The notes under the pieces are model-generated. The model saw nothing but the letters and a program-made list of their open reading frames with translations, made no database searches and was not told where the DNA came from. A stretch of DNA of 64,000 nt from Kribbella turkmenica (GTDB taxonomy: Bacteria > Actinomycetota > Actinomycetes > Propionibacteriales > Kribbellaceae): contig NZ_SMKR01000002.1 in the NCBI RefSeq assembly GCF_004348725.1, forward strand, positions 1 to 64,000, given 5' to 3'. Both the position numbers and the translations under genes were made by a program. Positions 21,625 to 30,637 of this stretch are shown piece by piece; position 1 is the stretch's first letter, and each line of letters begins with the position of its first letter.

Positions 21625-22732
21625 GGCGGCTCGCGGGTCTGGTGATCGAGGACTCGCCGCGGGCGTGCGCCGAGAACAGCCGGGCCGCGTCCTCGGGGTC
21701 CGTCCCGGCCAGCACCTCGACCAGGTCGATGTGCCGGCGGGCCATCAGCCCCCAGTCACCGGCGTACATGGCGTTCGAGACGACCTGCAGGTTCCACAGC
21801 GCGGGCTCGAGCGTGCGCCAGACCTTCAGCAGCATCGAGTTCCCGCTGGTCGCGAGCACCTGCCGGTGGAAGCGCAGGTCGGCCTCGCGGAACGCGCCGA
21901 TGTCGTGGTGCTCGGCCGCCTCCGTCATCCGCCGGACCTCGATCCGGAGCAGGTCGAGCTCCTCCGGCGGCACGTGCCCGGTCGCGCGGCGGGCGGCCGC
22001 GCTCTCGAGCAGCACGCGGACCTCGCGCGCCTCCCGGGCCTCGACCTGGGAGATCTCGGTGACGAAGTTGCCCAGTCGCGGCCGGTACGTGACCAGCCCC
22101 TCGTGCGCCAGCCGCCGGACCGCTTCCCGGGCCGGTGTCTGGCTGGTGCCGAGGACGCGGGCGATCTCGGACTCGACCACCCGCACCCCCGGCGCGAGCT
22201 CGCCGGACAGGATCCAGCCGCGGATGGCCTCGTAGACGCGGTCCGACAGTAGTTCGGTGTCGGTCGACGGAGGCGGTGCGGGTTGCGCCGCGCGCAACGC
22301 GAGGCCGCCGCCGGTCCGGTGCCGGTGGATCTCCTCGCGCCGGCGCCGGGCGACGGTCGACTGCGACGCTCCGTGAGCGGCGGCGACCTCGCGGGTCGAC
22401 AGCGGGTGTCCGGATTCGGCCATCGATCCTGCGCCGGCCGCACCCAGCCGGACCCGGTCGACCATCCGCGGCCGGCCGCTGCGCATCCCGTCGTCGAGGC
22501 CGGCCATCCCCATCCGCAGGAACCGGCGCCGCCACTTGCCGACCGTGCCGGGGGTGACCGTGAGCAGGTCCGCGACGTCCTTGTTCGACTGCCCCTCGGC
22601 GCAGGCGAGCACGATCCGGGCGCGCAACCGCATCGCCGGGTGGGTTCCGTTCCCGGCGGCGAGATGGCTGAGCGCGGCGTGCTCGGCCGGCGACAGGGTC
22701 AGCGGCGACTTGGGGCGTCCGGCGTCGGGCAT
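21617..22732 (-). CDS. GntR (FadR-type) regulator with N-terminal IS630-like HTH domain
   Basis: This 371-residue protein is a fusion. Residues about 8-75 (LTLSPAEHAALSHLA, then RARIVLACAEGQSNKDVA, VGKWRRRF and GLDDGMRSGRPR) match the DNA-binding head of IS630-type transposases. After a linker with a second Arg-rich helix (ASQSTVARRRREEIHRH), residues about 155-371 form a normal GntR winged helix (DRVYEAIRGWILSGELAPG, TPAREAVRRLAHEGLV) and an FCD ligand domain with its metal-binding histidines. The ATG at 22732 gives a natural start; a TTG at 22768 would add 12 residues. It heads the fucose-type operon and is divergent from the ABC transporter, so it probably controls both. Confidence 0.85.
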   Translation of the reverse strand: MPDAGRPKSPLTLSPAEHAALSHLAAGNGTHPAMRLRARIVLACAEGQSNKDVADLLTVTPGTVGKWRRRFLRMGMAGLDDGMRSGRPRMVDRVRLGAAGAGSMAESGHPLSTREVAAAHGASQSTVARRRREEIHRHRTGGGLALRAAQPAPPPSTDTELLSDRVYEAIRGWILSGELAPGVRVVESEIARVLGTSQTPAREAVRRLAHEGLVTYRPRLGNFVTEISQVEAREAREVRVLLESAAARRATGHVPPEELDLLRIEVRRMTEAAEHHDIGAFREADLRFHRQVLATSGNSMLLKVWRTLEPALWNLQVVSNAMYAGDWGLMARRHIDLVEVLAGTDPEDAARLFSAHARGESSITRPASRHD

Positions 22733-22810
22733 GGCTGCATGGTGACCCGGCGCACACCGGTCTGCCAACCCTTTATGGTGCGGACTTCTGACTCACGGCA
22801 TCCAGTTTGC

Positions 22811-22826
22811 CGTTTAAACGTTGACA
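22811..22826 (+). promoter_or_regulatory. Palindrome abutting a -35 box upstream of the ABC transporter
   Basis: CGTTTAAACG (22811-22820) is a perfect 10-base palindrome in otherwise GC-rich sequence. It is followed directly by TTGACA (22821-22826), a perfect -35 for the plus operon; no good -10 was found at the usual distance. A regulator bound here would contact the -35. The local GntR regulator is the obvious candidate. Confidence 0.4.
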
Positions 22827-22909
22827 TTTCAGCGTCACGCTCTGCATCGTCGATCGCTAACGACGCCCGGCCGCCCCCGACGCCGGGACGATCCGAGGAG
22901 GACCCGGAG

Positions 22910-24205
22910 ATGGCTCGTTCGATACGGCGACAGTCGCCACGGCGACGGTACTCACCGCGACTGGCTGCCCTGCCGGCGGCGGTCGCGATCCTGGTGGGCG
23001 TGGCGGGCTGCGGCGGCGGTTTCAGCGAGGAAGGCTCCGCCGGTGGCAGCACCGGCGAGGTGCGGATGCTGGTGAACATCACTCCCAATCTGACGAAGGG
23101 TTACTGGGAGGACCTGGTCAAGCCGTTCGAGGACGCGAACCCGGGCGTCGACGTGAAGATCGAGGCACCCACCGGTCAGGGCGTGAAGGACACCTTGCCC
23201 CAGTTGCTCGCGGCCGGCAACGCGCCGGACGTGGTCGAGACGCTGATGGCCGACAAGACGCTCGCGCCACAGATGCTGGAGCTCACCGACCAGGCCTGGA
23301 CCAAGGACACGCCGCTGGTCGAGCAGGCCGCGCTGGACGGGAAGGTCTACACCGTCGGCGTCGGTCAGCAGGCGCAGTCGCTGGTGTTCTACAACAAGGA
23401 CGCGTTCGCCAAGGCCGGGATCGGCGCCCCGCCGAAGAACCTGGACGAGCTGACCGCCGCGATGGGCAAGCTGAAGGCCGCCGGTTACCTGCCGCTGCAG
23501 ACCGCGGGCGACTACGTGACCGGCCTGCAGTTGCTGCAGCTCAGTGACCCGTCGATCGCGAGCAAGTACCCGGACTGGTACCAGCAGGTCAACGCCAAGC
23601 AGGTCACCGTCGGCCAGACCATGCTGCCGCTGCTGCAGCGCTACGAGTCCTGGATCAAGAACGGGTACGTCGACAAGAACGCGCTCGGCCTGGACGACGT
23701 GAACGCGCAGACCAACTTCCTCACCGGCAAGTCCGCGATGTACATCATGGGCAGCTGGTTCGTCCGGACGGCCGAGAGCCAGAAGCCCGCCTTCGACCTC
23801 GGCGTGTTCGCGGCGCCGACCGAGGCCGGCCAGCCCTCCCCTGGTCCGCAGGGCGTCACGATGGCGGCGCCGTACATGGTGCTGAAGTCGACCGAGCAGC
23901 GTGACCTCGCGGTCAAGCTGGTGCAGTACCTCGTCACCGACGAGGCCGCCGTCCAGAGCCAGCTGAAGCAGGACGGGAACTTCCGCAAGGGCTTCACCGA
24001 CGAGCTGACGCCGCTCGGTCAGCAGGTGCAGGAAATCCTCGACCGGGCGCCGAAGCACGTCGCCCAGGGCGAGGGATACGGCGCCACCACGCTGCCGCAG
24101 GGATTCAACGGGGAGTGGAACAAGGCGGTCCAGAGCCTCTACACCGGCAAGTCCGCGGCCGACGTCGCCAAGCGCATCGACAGCTGGATGGGGTCGAAGT
24201 CGTGA
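22910..24205 (+). CDS. CUT1 ABC transporter sugar-binding lipoprotein
   Basis: The product is 431 residues with a cationic N-terminus, a hydrophobic core and lipobox VAGC at about residue 26, so it is a membrane-anchored solute-binding protein. The rest is a family 1 extracellular solute-binding fold (YWEDLVKPFEDANPGVDVKI, LVFYNKDAFAKAG, SAMYIMGSWF). GAGGAGG stands eight bases before the ATG. It is first in an eight-gene plus-strand operon and is followed by two permeases with GTGA and ATGA overlaps. It should capture an oligosaccharide released by the GH95 and beta-helix enzymes encoded around it. Confidence 0.92.
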   Translation: MARSIRRQSPRRRYSPRLAALPAAVAILVGVAGCGGGFSEEGSAGGSTGEVRMLVNITPNLTKGYWEDLVKPFEDANPGVDVKIEAPTGQGVKDTLPQLLAAGNAPDVVETLMADKTLAPQMLELTDQAWTKDTPLVEQAALDGKVYTVGVGQQAQSLVFYNKDAFAKAGIGAPPKNLDELTAAMGKLKAAGYLPLQTAGDYVTGLQLLQLSDPSIASKYPDWYQQVNAKQVTVGQTMLPLLQRYESWIKNGYVDKNALGLDDVNAQTNFLTGKSAMYIMGSWFVRTAESQKPAFDLGVFAAPTEAGQPSPGPQGVTMAAPYMVLKSTEQRDLAVKLVQYLVTDEAAVQSQLKQDGNFRKGFTDELTPLGQQVQEILDRAPKHVAQGEGYGATTLPQGFNGEWNKAVQSLYTGKSAADVAKRIDSWMGSKS

Positions 24206-25098
24206 GCACCCCGGCAGCGGCCGTCCGCCTGCGGGACCGGCTGACCACCGCGAGCATGGTCGGTCCCGCGCTGCTGCTCTTCGTGGTGATGCTCGTGGTC
24301 CCGGTCGGGCTGTCGATCTACCTGAGCCTGACCGACTGGAACGGCTACAGCGCGAACCCGGCGATCGTCGGACTCCAGAACTACGTCGACCTGGCCCGCA
24401 GCGAGGAGGCACTCCGGGCCGGGTGGGTGACCCTGTTGATCGCCGCCGTCGGCACCGTGCTGCTCAGCGTGCTGGGCCTCGGGTTCGCGCTGCTGGTGAA
24501 CGGAGCGTCCCGGCTGAACGCGTTCTTCCGGGTCGTGCTGTTCTACCCGCACGTCCTGAGCGCGCTGGTCGTGGGCTTCCTCTGGAGCGCTGTCCTCGGT
24601 ACGTCGGGTGTCGTCAACGGCTGGCTGACGTCCAAGGGCGCCGAGGTGCTGCCGTTCCTGTCGAACCCGACCTGGGCGCTCGCCAGCCTGATCGGCGTAC
24701 TGGTCTGGGCCGGGTTCGGCGTGAACGTCGTGCTCTACCTGGCGGGGTTGCAGACGGTGTCGCGGGACCTGCTCGAGGCGGCGCGGATCGACGGGGCGTC
24801 CCCGCGCCAGGCCTTCCTGAACGTCACGTTGCCCGCGCTCGCGCCGGTGGTCACGGTCAACCTGGTGCTCTCGCTGGTCACGCTGCTGAAGACGTACGAC
24901 CTGGTCGTCTCACTGACCGGCGGTGGTCCGGCCGGCTCCACCCAGACAGCGGCGTACCTGATCCTGTGGGACTCGTTCCACAACAACGCGCTCGGCTTCG
25001 GTTCGGCGCAGTCCGTCGTCCTGATGATCGTCACCGCGGGGCTCGCGCTCACGGTCGCCCGGTTGCGCTCGCGAGCGGACCAAGGGGCGCAGGCATGA
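24202..25098 (+). CDS. CUT1 ABC transporter permease (MalF type)
   Basis: This 298-residue membrane protein has about six hydrophobic segments (for example GPALLLFVVMLVVPVGLSIY) and the EAA loop EAARIDGASPRQAFLNVTLP near residue 205, which contacts the ATPase. GTG at 24202 overlaps the stop of the binding-protein gene by GTGA; a longer upstream reading lacks membrane character. It pairs with the next permease to form the channel for the imported sugar. No ATP-binding subunit is encoded nearby, so it likely uses a shared MsiK-like ATPase encoded elsewhere. Confidence 0.93.
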   Translation: MSTPAAAVRLRDRLTTASMVGPALLLFVVMLVVPVGLSIYLSLTDWNGYSANPAIVGLQNYVDLARSEEALRAGWVTLLIAAVGTVLLSVLGLGFALLVNGASRLNAFFRVVLFYPHVLSALVVGFLWSAVLGTSGVVNGWLTSKGAEVLPFLSNPTWALASLIGVLVWAGFGVNVVLYLAGLQTVSRDLLEAARIDGASPRQAFLNVTLPALAPVVTVNLVLSLVTLLKTYDLVVSLTGGGPAGSTQTAAYLILWDSFHNNALGFGSAQSVVLMIVTAGLALTVARLRSRADQGAQA

Positions 25099-25979
25099 GT
25101 GCGATCCGGATGCCACGGATCAGGACCGGGGTGGTGCAGCCCAGGCCGATCGAGCTGACGGGTGCCGGCCGGATCGCGTTCCTGATCCTGACGAGCGTGC
25201 TGATGCTGGTGCCGATGTACCTGCTCGTGGTGAGCGCGTTCAAGTCGCAGGAGGACATCCTCACCCACCCGTTCTCGCTGTCACCGGACCTGCTGACGAC
25301 GGAGCACCTGCAGAGCGCCTGGACCAACCCCGACTTCAACATCCTCAAGGGGTACGCCGTCACCGCGCTGTTCGTGGTCCTGGTGAACGTGCTGTCGGTC
25401 GTCCTCGCCGGACCGGTGTCGTACGTGATCGCCCGCCGGACCGAGCGCCGGTACCGCGCCCTGCTGCTGCTGTTCGTGGCCGGCACGTTCATCCCCAGCC
25501 AGGTGCTGGTGATCCCGGTCGTCTACACGCTGAAGTTCCTCGGCCTGATGGGGACGATCCCAGGGTTCGTGCTGTTCGAGACCACGCTGACGCTGCCGTT
25601 CTCGATCTTCCTGTACGCCGGCTACATCATGACGATCCCGGCCAGCCTGGACGAGGCGGCCGCGGTCGACGGCGCCGGCAAGCACCGGATCTTGTGGTCG
25701 ATCGTGTTCCCGTTGATGAAGCCCGCCGTGGTGACGATGGTCATCCTGAACACCTTCTCGGTGTGGAACGACTTCGTGAACCCGCAGATCATCCTCGGTC
25801 CGGGCAGCGGTCTCTACACGGTCACCACCGGCGTGTACGCCGCGGTGAGCCAGTACTCGACCGACTACACGGTCGTCTTCCCGACGCTGCTGCTCGCGGT
25901 GGCGCCACTGCTGGTGGTCTTCGTGCTGCTGCAGCGGCACGTGATCAGCGGCCTCACCGCAGGAGCGACGAAGGGATGA
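25095..25979 (+). CDS. CUT1 ABC transporter permease (MalG type)
   Basis: This 294-residue inner-membrane permease has six hydrophobic segments and the EAA loop DEAAAVDGAGKHRILWSIVF at about residues 185-204. The ATG overlaps the previous permease stop by four bases, and its own stop overlaps the next ATG, so expression is tightly coupled. It is the second half of the channel for the sugar bound by the lipoprotein at 22910-24205. Confidence 0.93.
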   Translation: MSAIRMPRIRTGVVQPRPIELTGAGRIAFLILTSVLMLVPMYLLVVSAFKSQEDILTHPFSLSPDLLTTEHLQSAWTNPDFNILKGYAVTALFVVLVNVLSVVLAGPVSYVIARRTERRYRALLLLFVAGTFIPSQVLVIPVVYTLKFLGLMGTIPGFVLFETTLTLPFSIFLYAGYIMTIPASLDEAAAVDGAGKHRILWSIVFPLMKPAVVTMVILNTFSVWNDFVNPQIILGPGSGLYTVTTGVYAAVSQYSTDYTVVFPTLLLAVAPLLVVFVLLQRHVISGLTAGATKG

Positions 25980-27931
25980 CGATGACCAGCAACGCATCCG
26001 CCGCCGCGGTCGCGGCCCCACCGCACGTCGTCGCCCAGACGCCCGTCGGCAGCCCGCCCGCGTGGGCGATCATGCAGCGCCGCCTGTTCGACGTGATGGA
26101 CGAGGGGTGGTGGCTGTTCCGCGAACGCTACTGCCTGCCCGACGGCAGCCTGCGGTACGCCGGACCCGTCCCGAGCCGCGACGGCGCGGACGACTTCTAC
26201 GAGGCGTTCGTGAACTGGCCGGTGCTCTATCAGCTCGGCGGTGCGGACGACCTGATCGACGTCGCCAAGTGGCACTGGGAAGGCGTCACCCGGCAGCTCA
26301 CCGACCTCGGGTTCCTGGTGGACGAGTTCGAGCGCGGCTACGACTGGTTCCACCTCGGCGAGTCGATGATCTTCTTCTACTCGCTGTGCGCGGCCGACCC
26401 GGGCGACGAGGAGTTCCGCGAGCGCGCGTACCGGTTCGCCGAGCTGTACCTGCCGGGCTCGCCGGCGGGCAACTACGACGCCGCCACCCGGACGATCCGC
26501 GCGCCGCACAACGGCGGCGGAGGTCCGCGCTGGGGGATCAACGACGAGTGGCGTTCGTACGGCGCCGACCTGACGACCATGCGGGTCTTCGGCCTGCCGC
26601 TGCCCGGCGTCCCGGGCATCCGGACCTGGAACGACCTGAAGGATCCGGCCAAGGCCGACCTGATGGGCGCGGAGATGATCCGCCGGCTCGGCGCCGGCGA
26701 CGTCGCGGTGAACCTCGCCGCGACCACGCTGACCGCGAACGCCTGGCTCTACGACCACAACGACCGCTTCGCGGCCTGGACGCTGGAGTACCTCGACGCC
26801 TGGCAGGAGCGGGCCGCGGCGAACGGCGGACTGCTGCCGGACAACGCTGGACCGAGCGGTGAGGTCGGCGAGCTGCACGGCGGCCGCTGGTACGGCGGCA
26901 ACTACGGCTGGAACTGGCCGCACGGTGTGTACTCCGTCGGCTCGGCCGCCTGTATCGCGGCCGTGAACGGCGCCCTGCTGACCGGCGACCCGAGCAGGCT
27001 CGACGTCGCGCGCACGCTGCTCGACCACCTGTACGAACGGGGCATCACGGCCGCCGTCGACGACACCGACCTGAGCATCCGCGACCGGTGGCAGGCCGAG
27101 CTGGGCGAGGACTGCGCGAAGCCGACCCTGCTGATCCCGAACCGCTACGGCGACGACGGCTGGTTCGACTACCAGCCGCCGCAACTGGGGCTGCCGGTCT
27201 GGCTGTGGCAGGCGGCCTTCGAGCCGTCCGACCGGGAACGCCTGCGGCGGCTCCGGGAGCGCAGCGGCTACGACTGGCGGACCGTGCGCGACTTCCGGAA
27301 CAAGGAGGACGCCGGTCACGAGGCGCCCTGGCTCGCCTACCTCGCCGGTGACAACCCCGGCTACCCCGAGGCGATGCTGGGGGTCGCGTTGTCCCAGGTG
27401 CAACGCCGGATGGATTTGATGGCCGTCGACACCGTCGACCCGGCCGACCTGAACATCCACCACTGGCAGCGGCACAACCCGGTCGCGACCGAGGCTCTGC
27501 TGCAGTTGACCACCGGCACTCCGCAGCTGCTCTACAACGGCGGCCTGCTGCCGTTGCGCGTGCTGTACCTCGACCCCGAACGCGGCCGTCCCGGTCTGCC
27601 CGCCGACGTCGCCGCGCTGGTCGACACGGTCGAGCCGGACCGCACCGGTCTGCAACTGGTGAACCTGTCCGCGACCCAGGCCCGCCGGGTGATCGTCCAG
27701 GCCGGCAGCTTCGGCACCGACCGGATCGACGAGGCCGTCGTCACCACCGCCACCGGTGACTACCCCGGCCCGGCCGCCGCCTACACCTCGCCGCCACCCG
27801 CTCCGGGCACCGAGACGATCGTTGTCGGCGGCAACAGACTTGACGTCACGATGCCGCCGGGCCGGACCGTCCGGCTCGACCTGCGGCTCACCCGCAACGC
27901 CTATCGCGCCGCCCACGTGGCGCTTGACTGA
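25976..27931 (+). CDS. Unassigned cytoplasmic carbohydrate-operon protein
   Basis: This 651-residue protein has no signal peptide and no family I can name with confidence. Residues 30-520 are helix-rich with many Trp/Tyr/Asp clusters (GWWLFRERYCLPDGS, DDFYEAFVNWPVLY, NYGWNWPHGVYSVGSA), which resembles (alpha/alpha)-toroid glycosidases and lyases. The last 110 residues look like a small beta domain (LQLVNLSATQARRVIVQ). It overlaps the permease gene by ATGA and is eight bases from the RraA gene, so it very likely processes the imported oligosaccharide inside the cell. A glycoside hydrolase, lyase or sugar epimerase is possible. Confidence 0.7.
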   Translation: MTMTSNASAAAVAAPPHVVAQTPVGSPPAWAIMQRRLFDVMDEGWWLFRERYCLPDGSLRYAGPVPSRDGADDFYEAFVNWPVLYQLGGADDLIDVAKWHWEGVTRQLTDLGFLVDEFERGYDWFHLGESMIFFYSLCAADPGDEEFRERAYRFAELYLPGSPAGNYDAATRTIRAPHNGGGGPRWGINDEWRSYGADLTTMRVFGLPLPGVPGIRTWNDLKDPAKADLMGAEMIRRLGAGDVAVNLAATTLTANAWLYDHNDRFAAWTLEYLDAWQERAAANGGLLPDNAGPSGEVGELHGGRWYGGNYGWNWPHGVYSVGSAACIAAVNGALLTGDPSRLDVARTLLDHLYERGITAAVDDTDLSIRDRWQAELGEDCAKPTLLIPNRYGDDGWFDYQPPQLGLPVWLWQAAFEPSDRERLRRLRERSGYDWRTVRDFRNKEDAGHEAPWLAYLAGDNPGYPEAMLGVALSQVQRRMDLMAVDTVDPADLNIHHWQRHNPVATEALLQLTTGTPQLLYNGGLLPLRVLYLDPERGRPGLPADVAALVDTVEPDRTGLQLVNLSATQARRVIVQAGSFGTDRIDEAVVTTATGDYPGPAAAYTSPPPAPGTETIVVGGNRLDVTMPPGRTVRLDLRLTRNAYRAAHVALD

Positions 27932-27939
27932 GGAGACAT

Positions 27940-28746
27940 ATGAGCAGCGGTACCGAACAAGCCCCCGTGGCCCCGGTCTGGGACCTCCCGGTGCGCGGCG
28001 AGAACCCGCCGGCCCCGGACCCCGGTCTGGTGTCCCGGCTGTCCAGGATCGGGTCGGCCACCGCCTGCGCCCGGTTACACGGGCAGGGCATCCGGCGGAC
28101 GTTCGTCGACGGGCCGACCAGCATGCTGCCCGGCAAGAAGGTCGTCGGCCGCGCGCTGACGCTGCAGTTCATGCCGCAGCGCGAGGACATCGCCGACGGC
28201 CAGACGCAGGAGTACATCGAGCGCAGTACGGCGCTGTGGGCTGTCCTCGACGAGGTCCAGCCCGGTGACGTACTCGTGGTGCAGGCGTACGGCAGCCACA
28301 CCACCGGCTGCTTCGGCGACATGCTGGTCCGCTACTTCAAGCTCCGTGGCGGTGCCGGCATCGTGGTGGACGGCCGGATCCGCGACGTTCCCCGGGTGTC
28401 GCAGCTCGACGTCCCGATCTGGTCCACCGGCGCCACCCCGCACTACGCGTCCCAGTCCGAGCTCTTTCCCTGGGCCTACAACGTCCCGGTCGCGGTCGGC
28501 GGCGTCCTCGCGCTGCCCGGTGACCTGGTCGTGGCCGACGACGACGGCGCCGTCGTCGTACCGCGGCAACGGGCGGAGGCCGTCGTCCAGGCGGCCGCCG
28601 AGCACGACGCGTGGGAGAAGTTCAGCCGTCGCCGGATCGACGAGGGCGCACCGCTGCGCGACTACTACCCCCTGACCGAGAAGACCCGCCTCGAGTACGA
28701 AGCCTGGCGCACCACGCAGAACGGCAACGGTGCAGCCGGGGACTGA
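27940..28746 (+). CDS. RraA / HMG-aldolase family protein
   Basis: This 268-residue protein belongs to the RraA-like fold, which includes 4-hydroxy-4-methyl-2-oxoglutarate aldolases and oxaloacetate decarboxylases. The core is seen in GDVLVVQAYGSHTTGCFGDML, then GAGIVVDGRIRDVPRV (the Arg-Asp metal and substrate motif) and GDLVVADDDGAVVVP. GAGGAGA is six bases before the ATG. An N-terminal extension of about 30 residues precedes the domain. Placed after the transporter and the unassigned enzyme, it may cleave a 2-keto-3-deoxy sugar acid at the end of the pathway; true RraA (RNase E regulator) function is unlikely here. Confidence 0.82.
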   Translation: MSSGTEQAPVAPVWDLPVRGENPPAPDPGLVSRLSRIGSATACARLHGQGIRRTFVDGPTSMLPGKKVVGRALTLQFMPQREDIADGQTQEYIERSTALWAVLDEVQPGDVLVVQAYGSHTTGCFGDMLVRYFKLRGGAGIVVDGRIRDVPRVSQLDVPIWSTGATPHYASQSELFPWAYNVPVAVGGVLALPGDLVVADDDGAVVVPRQRAEAVVQAAAEHDAWEKFSRRRIDEGAPLRDYYPLTEKTRLEYEAWRTTQNGNGAAGD

Positions 28747-28769
28747 CCCCTGAGAGGACCCCGCCCAAC

Positions 28770-30632
28770 ATGTCCACAAAGAGAACCAGGCGTACGGCGT
28801 TCAGCGTCGGCGCCGGGGCGGTAGCCGCCGCCCTGGTGGCCGTGGCTGCCGTCCAGCTGAACACCCAGCCCGCGGGCGCCGCCAAGTGCGAGAACTTCTA
28901 CGTCGCACCGAACGGCGACGACCAGGCCAAAGGCACCGAGAAGAGCCCGTGGAAGACGATCACCCGGGCCCGCGACGAGATCCGGAACAAGCGGCTCAAC
29001 GACCGGATTGGCTGCGACATCACCGTCAACCTGAAGGCCGGCGAGTACCCGGTCTCGTCCACCGTCCGGTTCGACCAGCGCGACTCCGGCAGGAACGGCC
29101 ACCGGGTCGTCTACCGCAGCATCGACGGGCCGGGGAAGGCGACCCTGTCCGGGGCCGAGGAGATCACCGGCTGGACGCCGTACCGAGACGGCATCTACAA
29201 GGCGAGGATCGACGCCTCGAAGCCGTTCTACACGCTGTTCGAGGACGGCACCCGGGCCACCAACGCCCGCTACCCGAACCGCGGCACCGAGGACACCTGG
29301 TCGCCGTACCTGACGTCCATCCTCTACGAGGAGGACAAGATGGACGTCCGCAACTGGATGTGGGGCAAGCCCGGTGACTGGGACCCGAGCTGGGACCTGA
29401 GCCAGGCGTCGGTGACCATCTGGTCCGGCGGCTCGTGGTCGTGGTTCACCGACACGATCCCATTGCTGGACACGAACTTCAGGAAGACCCAGACGACGCT
29501 CAAGCACTGGACCCGCTACGCGATGGTCAACAGCCGCGGCGGCTCCCGGTACTTCTTCCACAACTCGCTCAGCTTCCTCGACCAGCCGGGGGAGTACTAC
29601 CTGGACTACAAGGCCGGCGAGGTCTACTACAAGCCGCGCGGCGGCACGATGGACGGCGTCAAGGTGCTCCGGCCGACTGTGAAGACCGTGCTCGACCTGG
29701 CCGGGAAGTCGGCCGACGACCGGCTGCACGACGTCACCTTCGACGGGCTCGGGGTGCAGTACTCCGACTTCGTCACCTGGTACCGCAGCGGCTGGGTGTC
29801 CAGCGGCGATGCCGGCGTGGAGCACAAGTACCCGGAGTACGACCGGCAGATCGAGCTGCCGCGGAACCGGTTCGGCGCGATCCGGCTGACCAACACCAGC
29901 AACATCGACCTGACCAGGCTGCGGGTGTCGGACACCGGGTTCAGCGGGATCTACCTGCTGTTCGCCAACGACCACACCCGAATCACCGACAGCCTGCTGG
30001 AGAACATCGGTGCCGACGGCATCAAGGTGGAGGGCGGCTGGCCCGGTGAGGGCGACCTGAACAACCACCACACGATCTCGAACGTCTTCATCGACCATGT
30101 CGGCGAGTTGGTACCGGGTGACGCGGCCGGGATCGAGCTGATGGACACCGGCGACAACACGGTCTCGAACGTCCACGTCCAGCACAGCGCCCGCTACGGC
30201 ATCAGCCTGGAGTCGCGGCCCGAGGTCAAGGACGGCGAGCAGTACACGTCCGGCAACAGCTTCAAATACATCCGGCTGGAAAAGACCGGTCTCGACAGCG
30301 GCGACATGGGCGCGTTCTACACCTACGGCGTCGACAACCAGGAGCCGCACCCGGTGCAGAACACGGTCGAGCAGATGGTGGTCGGGGACGTGATCCCGGA
30401 CCCGTCGATGCCGGACGCCGGCGGCACCCGCGGCGTGCACATGGACGCCGGTGGTTGCGGATTCTCGTTCGCGAACATCGAGGTCGGGAAGGTCTCCGAC
30501 GACAAGTACCAGTCGTACAGGTGCAACCAGGTCACCAACGCCAACTGGGCCGAGGGTTTCGACGCCGCGAAGATGGAGTACGACAAGATCGGCGTACTGC
30601 CCACCTTCCCGTACGACGTGACGGGGCGGTGA
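28770..30632 (+). CDS. Secreted right-handed beta-helix protein, tandem copy 1
   Basis: This 620-residue protein has an N-terminal signal (TKRTRRTAFSVGAGAVAAALV, with an RR pair compatible with Tat). The mature part opens FYVAPNGDDQAKGTEKSPWKT and continues as parallel beta-helix repeats with many Asn/Gly turns. The pattern resembles secreted beta-helix glycosidases such as the GH120/GH141-type families, but I cannot assign a family. Conserved features in all three copies include GSWSWFTDT, YYKPRGGTMDG, ENIGADGIKVEGGWPGEGD and VHMDAGGCGFSF. It starts 23 bases after the RraA gene and is followed by two close paralogues, so it belongs to the transporter operon and likely trims the same polymer outside the cell. 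Confidence 0.85.
   Translation: MSTKRTRRTAFSVGAGAVAAALVAVAAVQLNTQPAGAAKCENFYVAPNGDDQAKGTEKSPWKTITRARDEIRNKRLNDRIGCDITVNLKAGEYPVSSTVRFDQRDSGRNGHRVVYRSIDGPGKATLSGAEEITGWTPYRDGIYKARIDASKPFYTLFEDGTRATNARYPNRGTEDTWSPYLTSILYEEDKMDVRNWMWGKPGDWDPSWDLSQASVTIWSGGSWSWFTDTIPLLDTNFRKTQTTLKHWTRYAMVNSRGGSRYFFHNSLSFLDQPGEYYLDYKAGEVYYKPRGGTMDGVKVLRPTVKTVLDLAGKSADDRLHDVTFDGLGVQYSDFVTWYRSGWVSSGDAGVEHKYPEYDRQIELPRNRFGAIRLTNTSNIDLTRLRVSDTGFSGIYLLFANDHTRITDSLLENIGADGIKVEGGWPGEGDLNNHHTISNVFIDHVGELVPGDAAGIELMDTGDNTVSNVHVQHSARYGISLESRPEVKDGEQYTSGNSFKYIRLEKTGLDSGDMGAFYTYGVDNQEPHPVQNTVEQMVVGDVIPDPSMPDAGGTRGVHMDAGGCGFSFANIEVGKVSDDKYQSYRCNQVTNANWAEGFDAAKMEYDKIGVLPTFPYDVTGR
30085..30632 (+). repeat. Near-identical repeat shared with 31944-32488
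   Basis: The 3' ends of beta-helix copies 1 and 2 share long runs of identical bases, including synonymous positions (for example the segments encoding HVGELVPGDAAGIELMDTGD and MDAGGCGFSFANIEVG). One codon differs in number near the end. Such DNA-level identity beyond protein need indicates recent duplication or conversion. Confidence 0.75.
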
Positions 30633-30637
30633 CCGGG

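Noticed and set aside
21617-22732. Insertion sequence of the IS630 family
   Set aside because: Only the DNA-binding head is present, in frame with a complete GntR regulator; there is no DDE catalytic domain and no terminal inverted repeats.
27940-28746. True RraA regulator of RNase E activity
   Set aside because: The N-terminal extension and the position in a sugar operon favour an aldolase or decarboxylase role; RraA-like folds are commonly misnamed.
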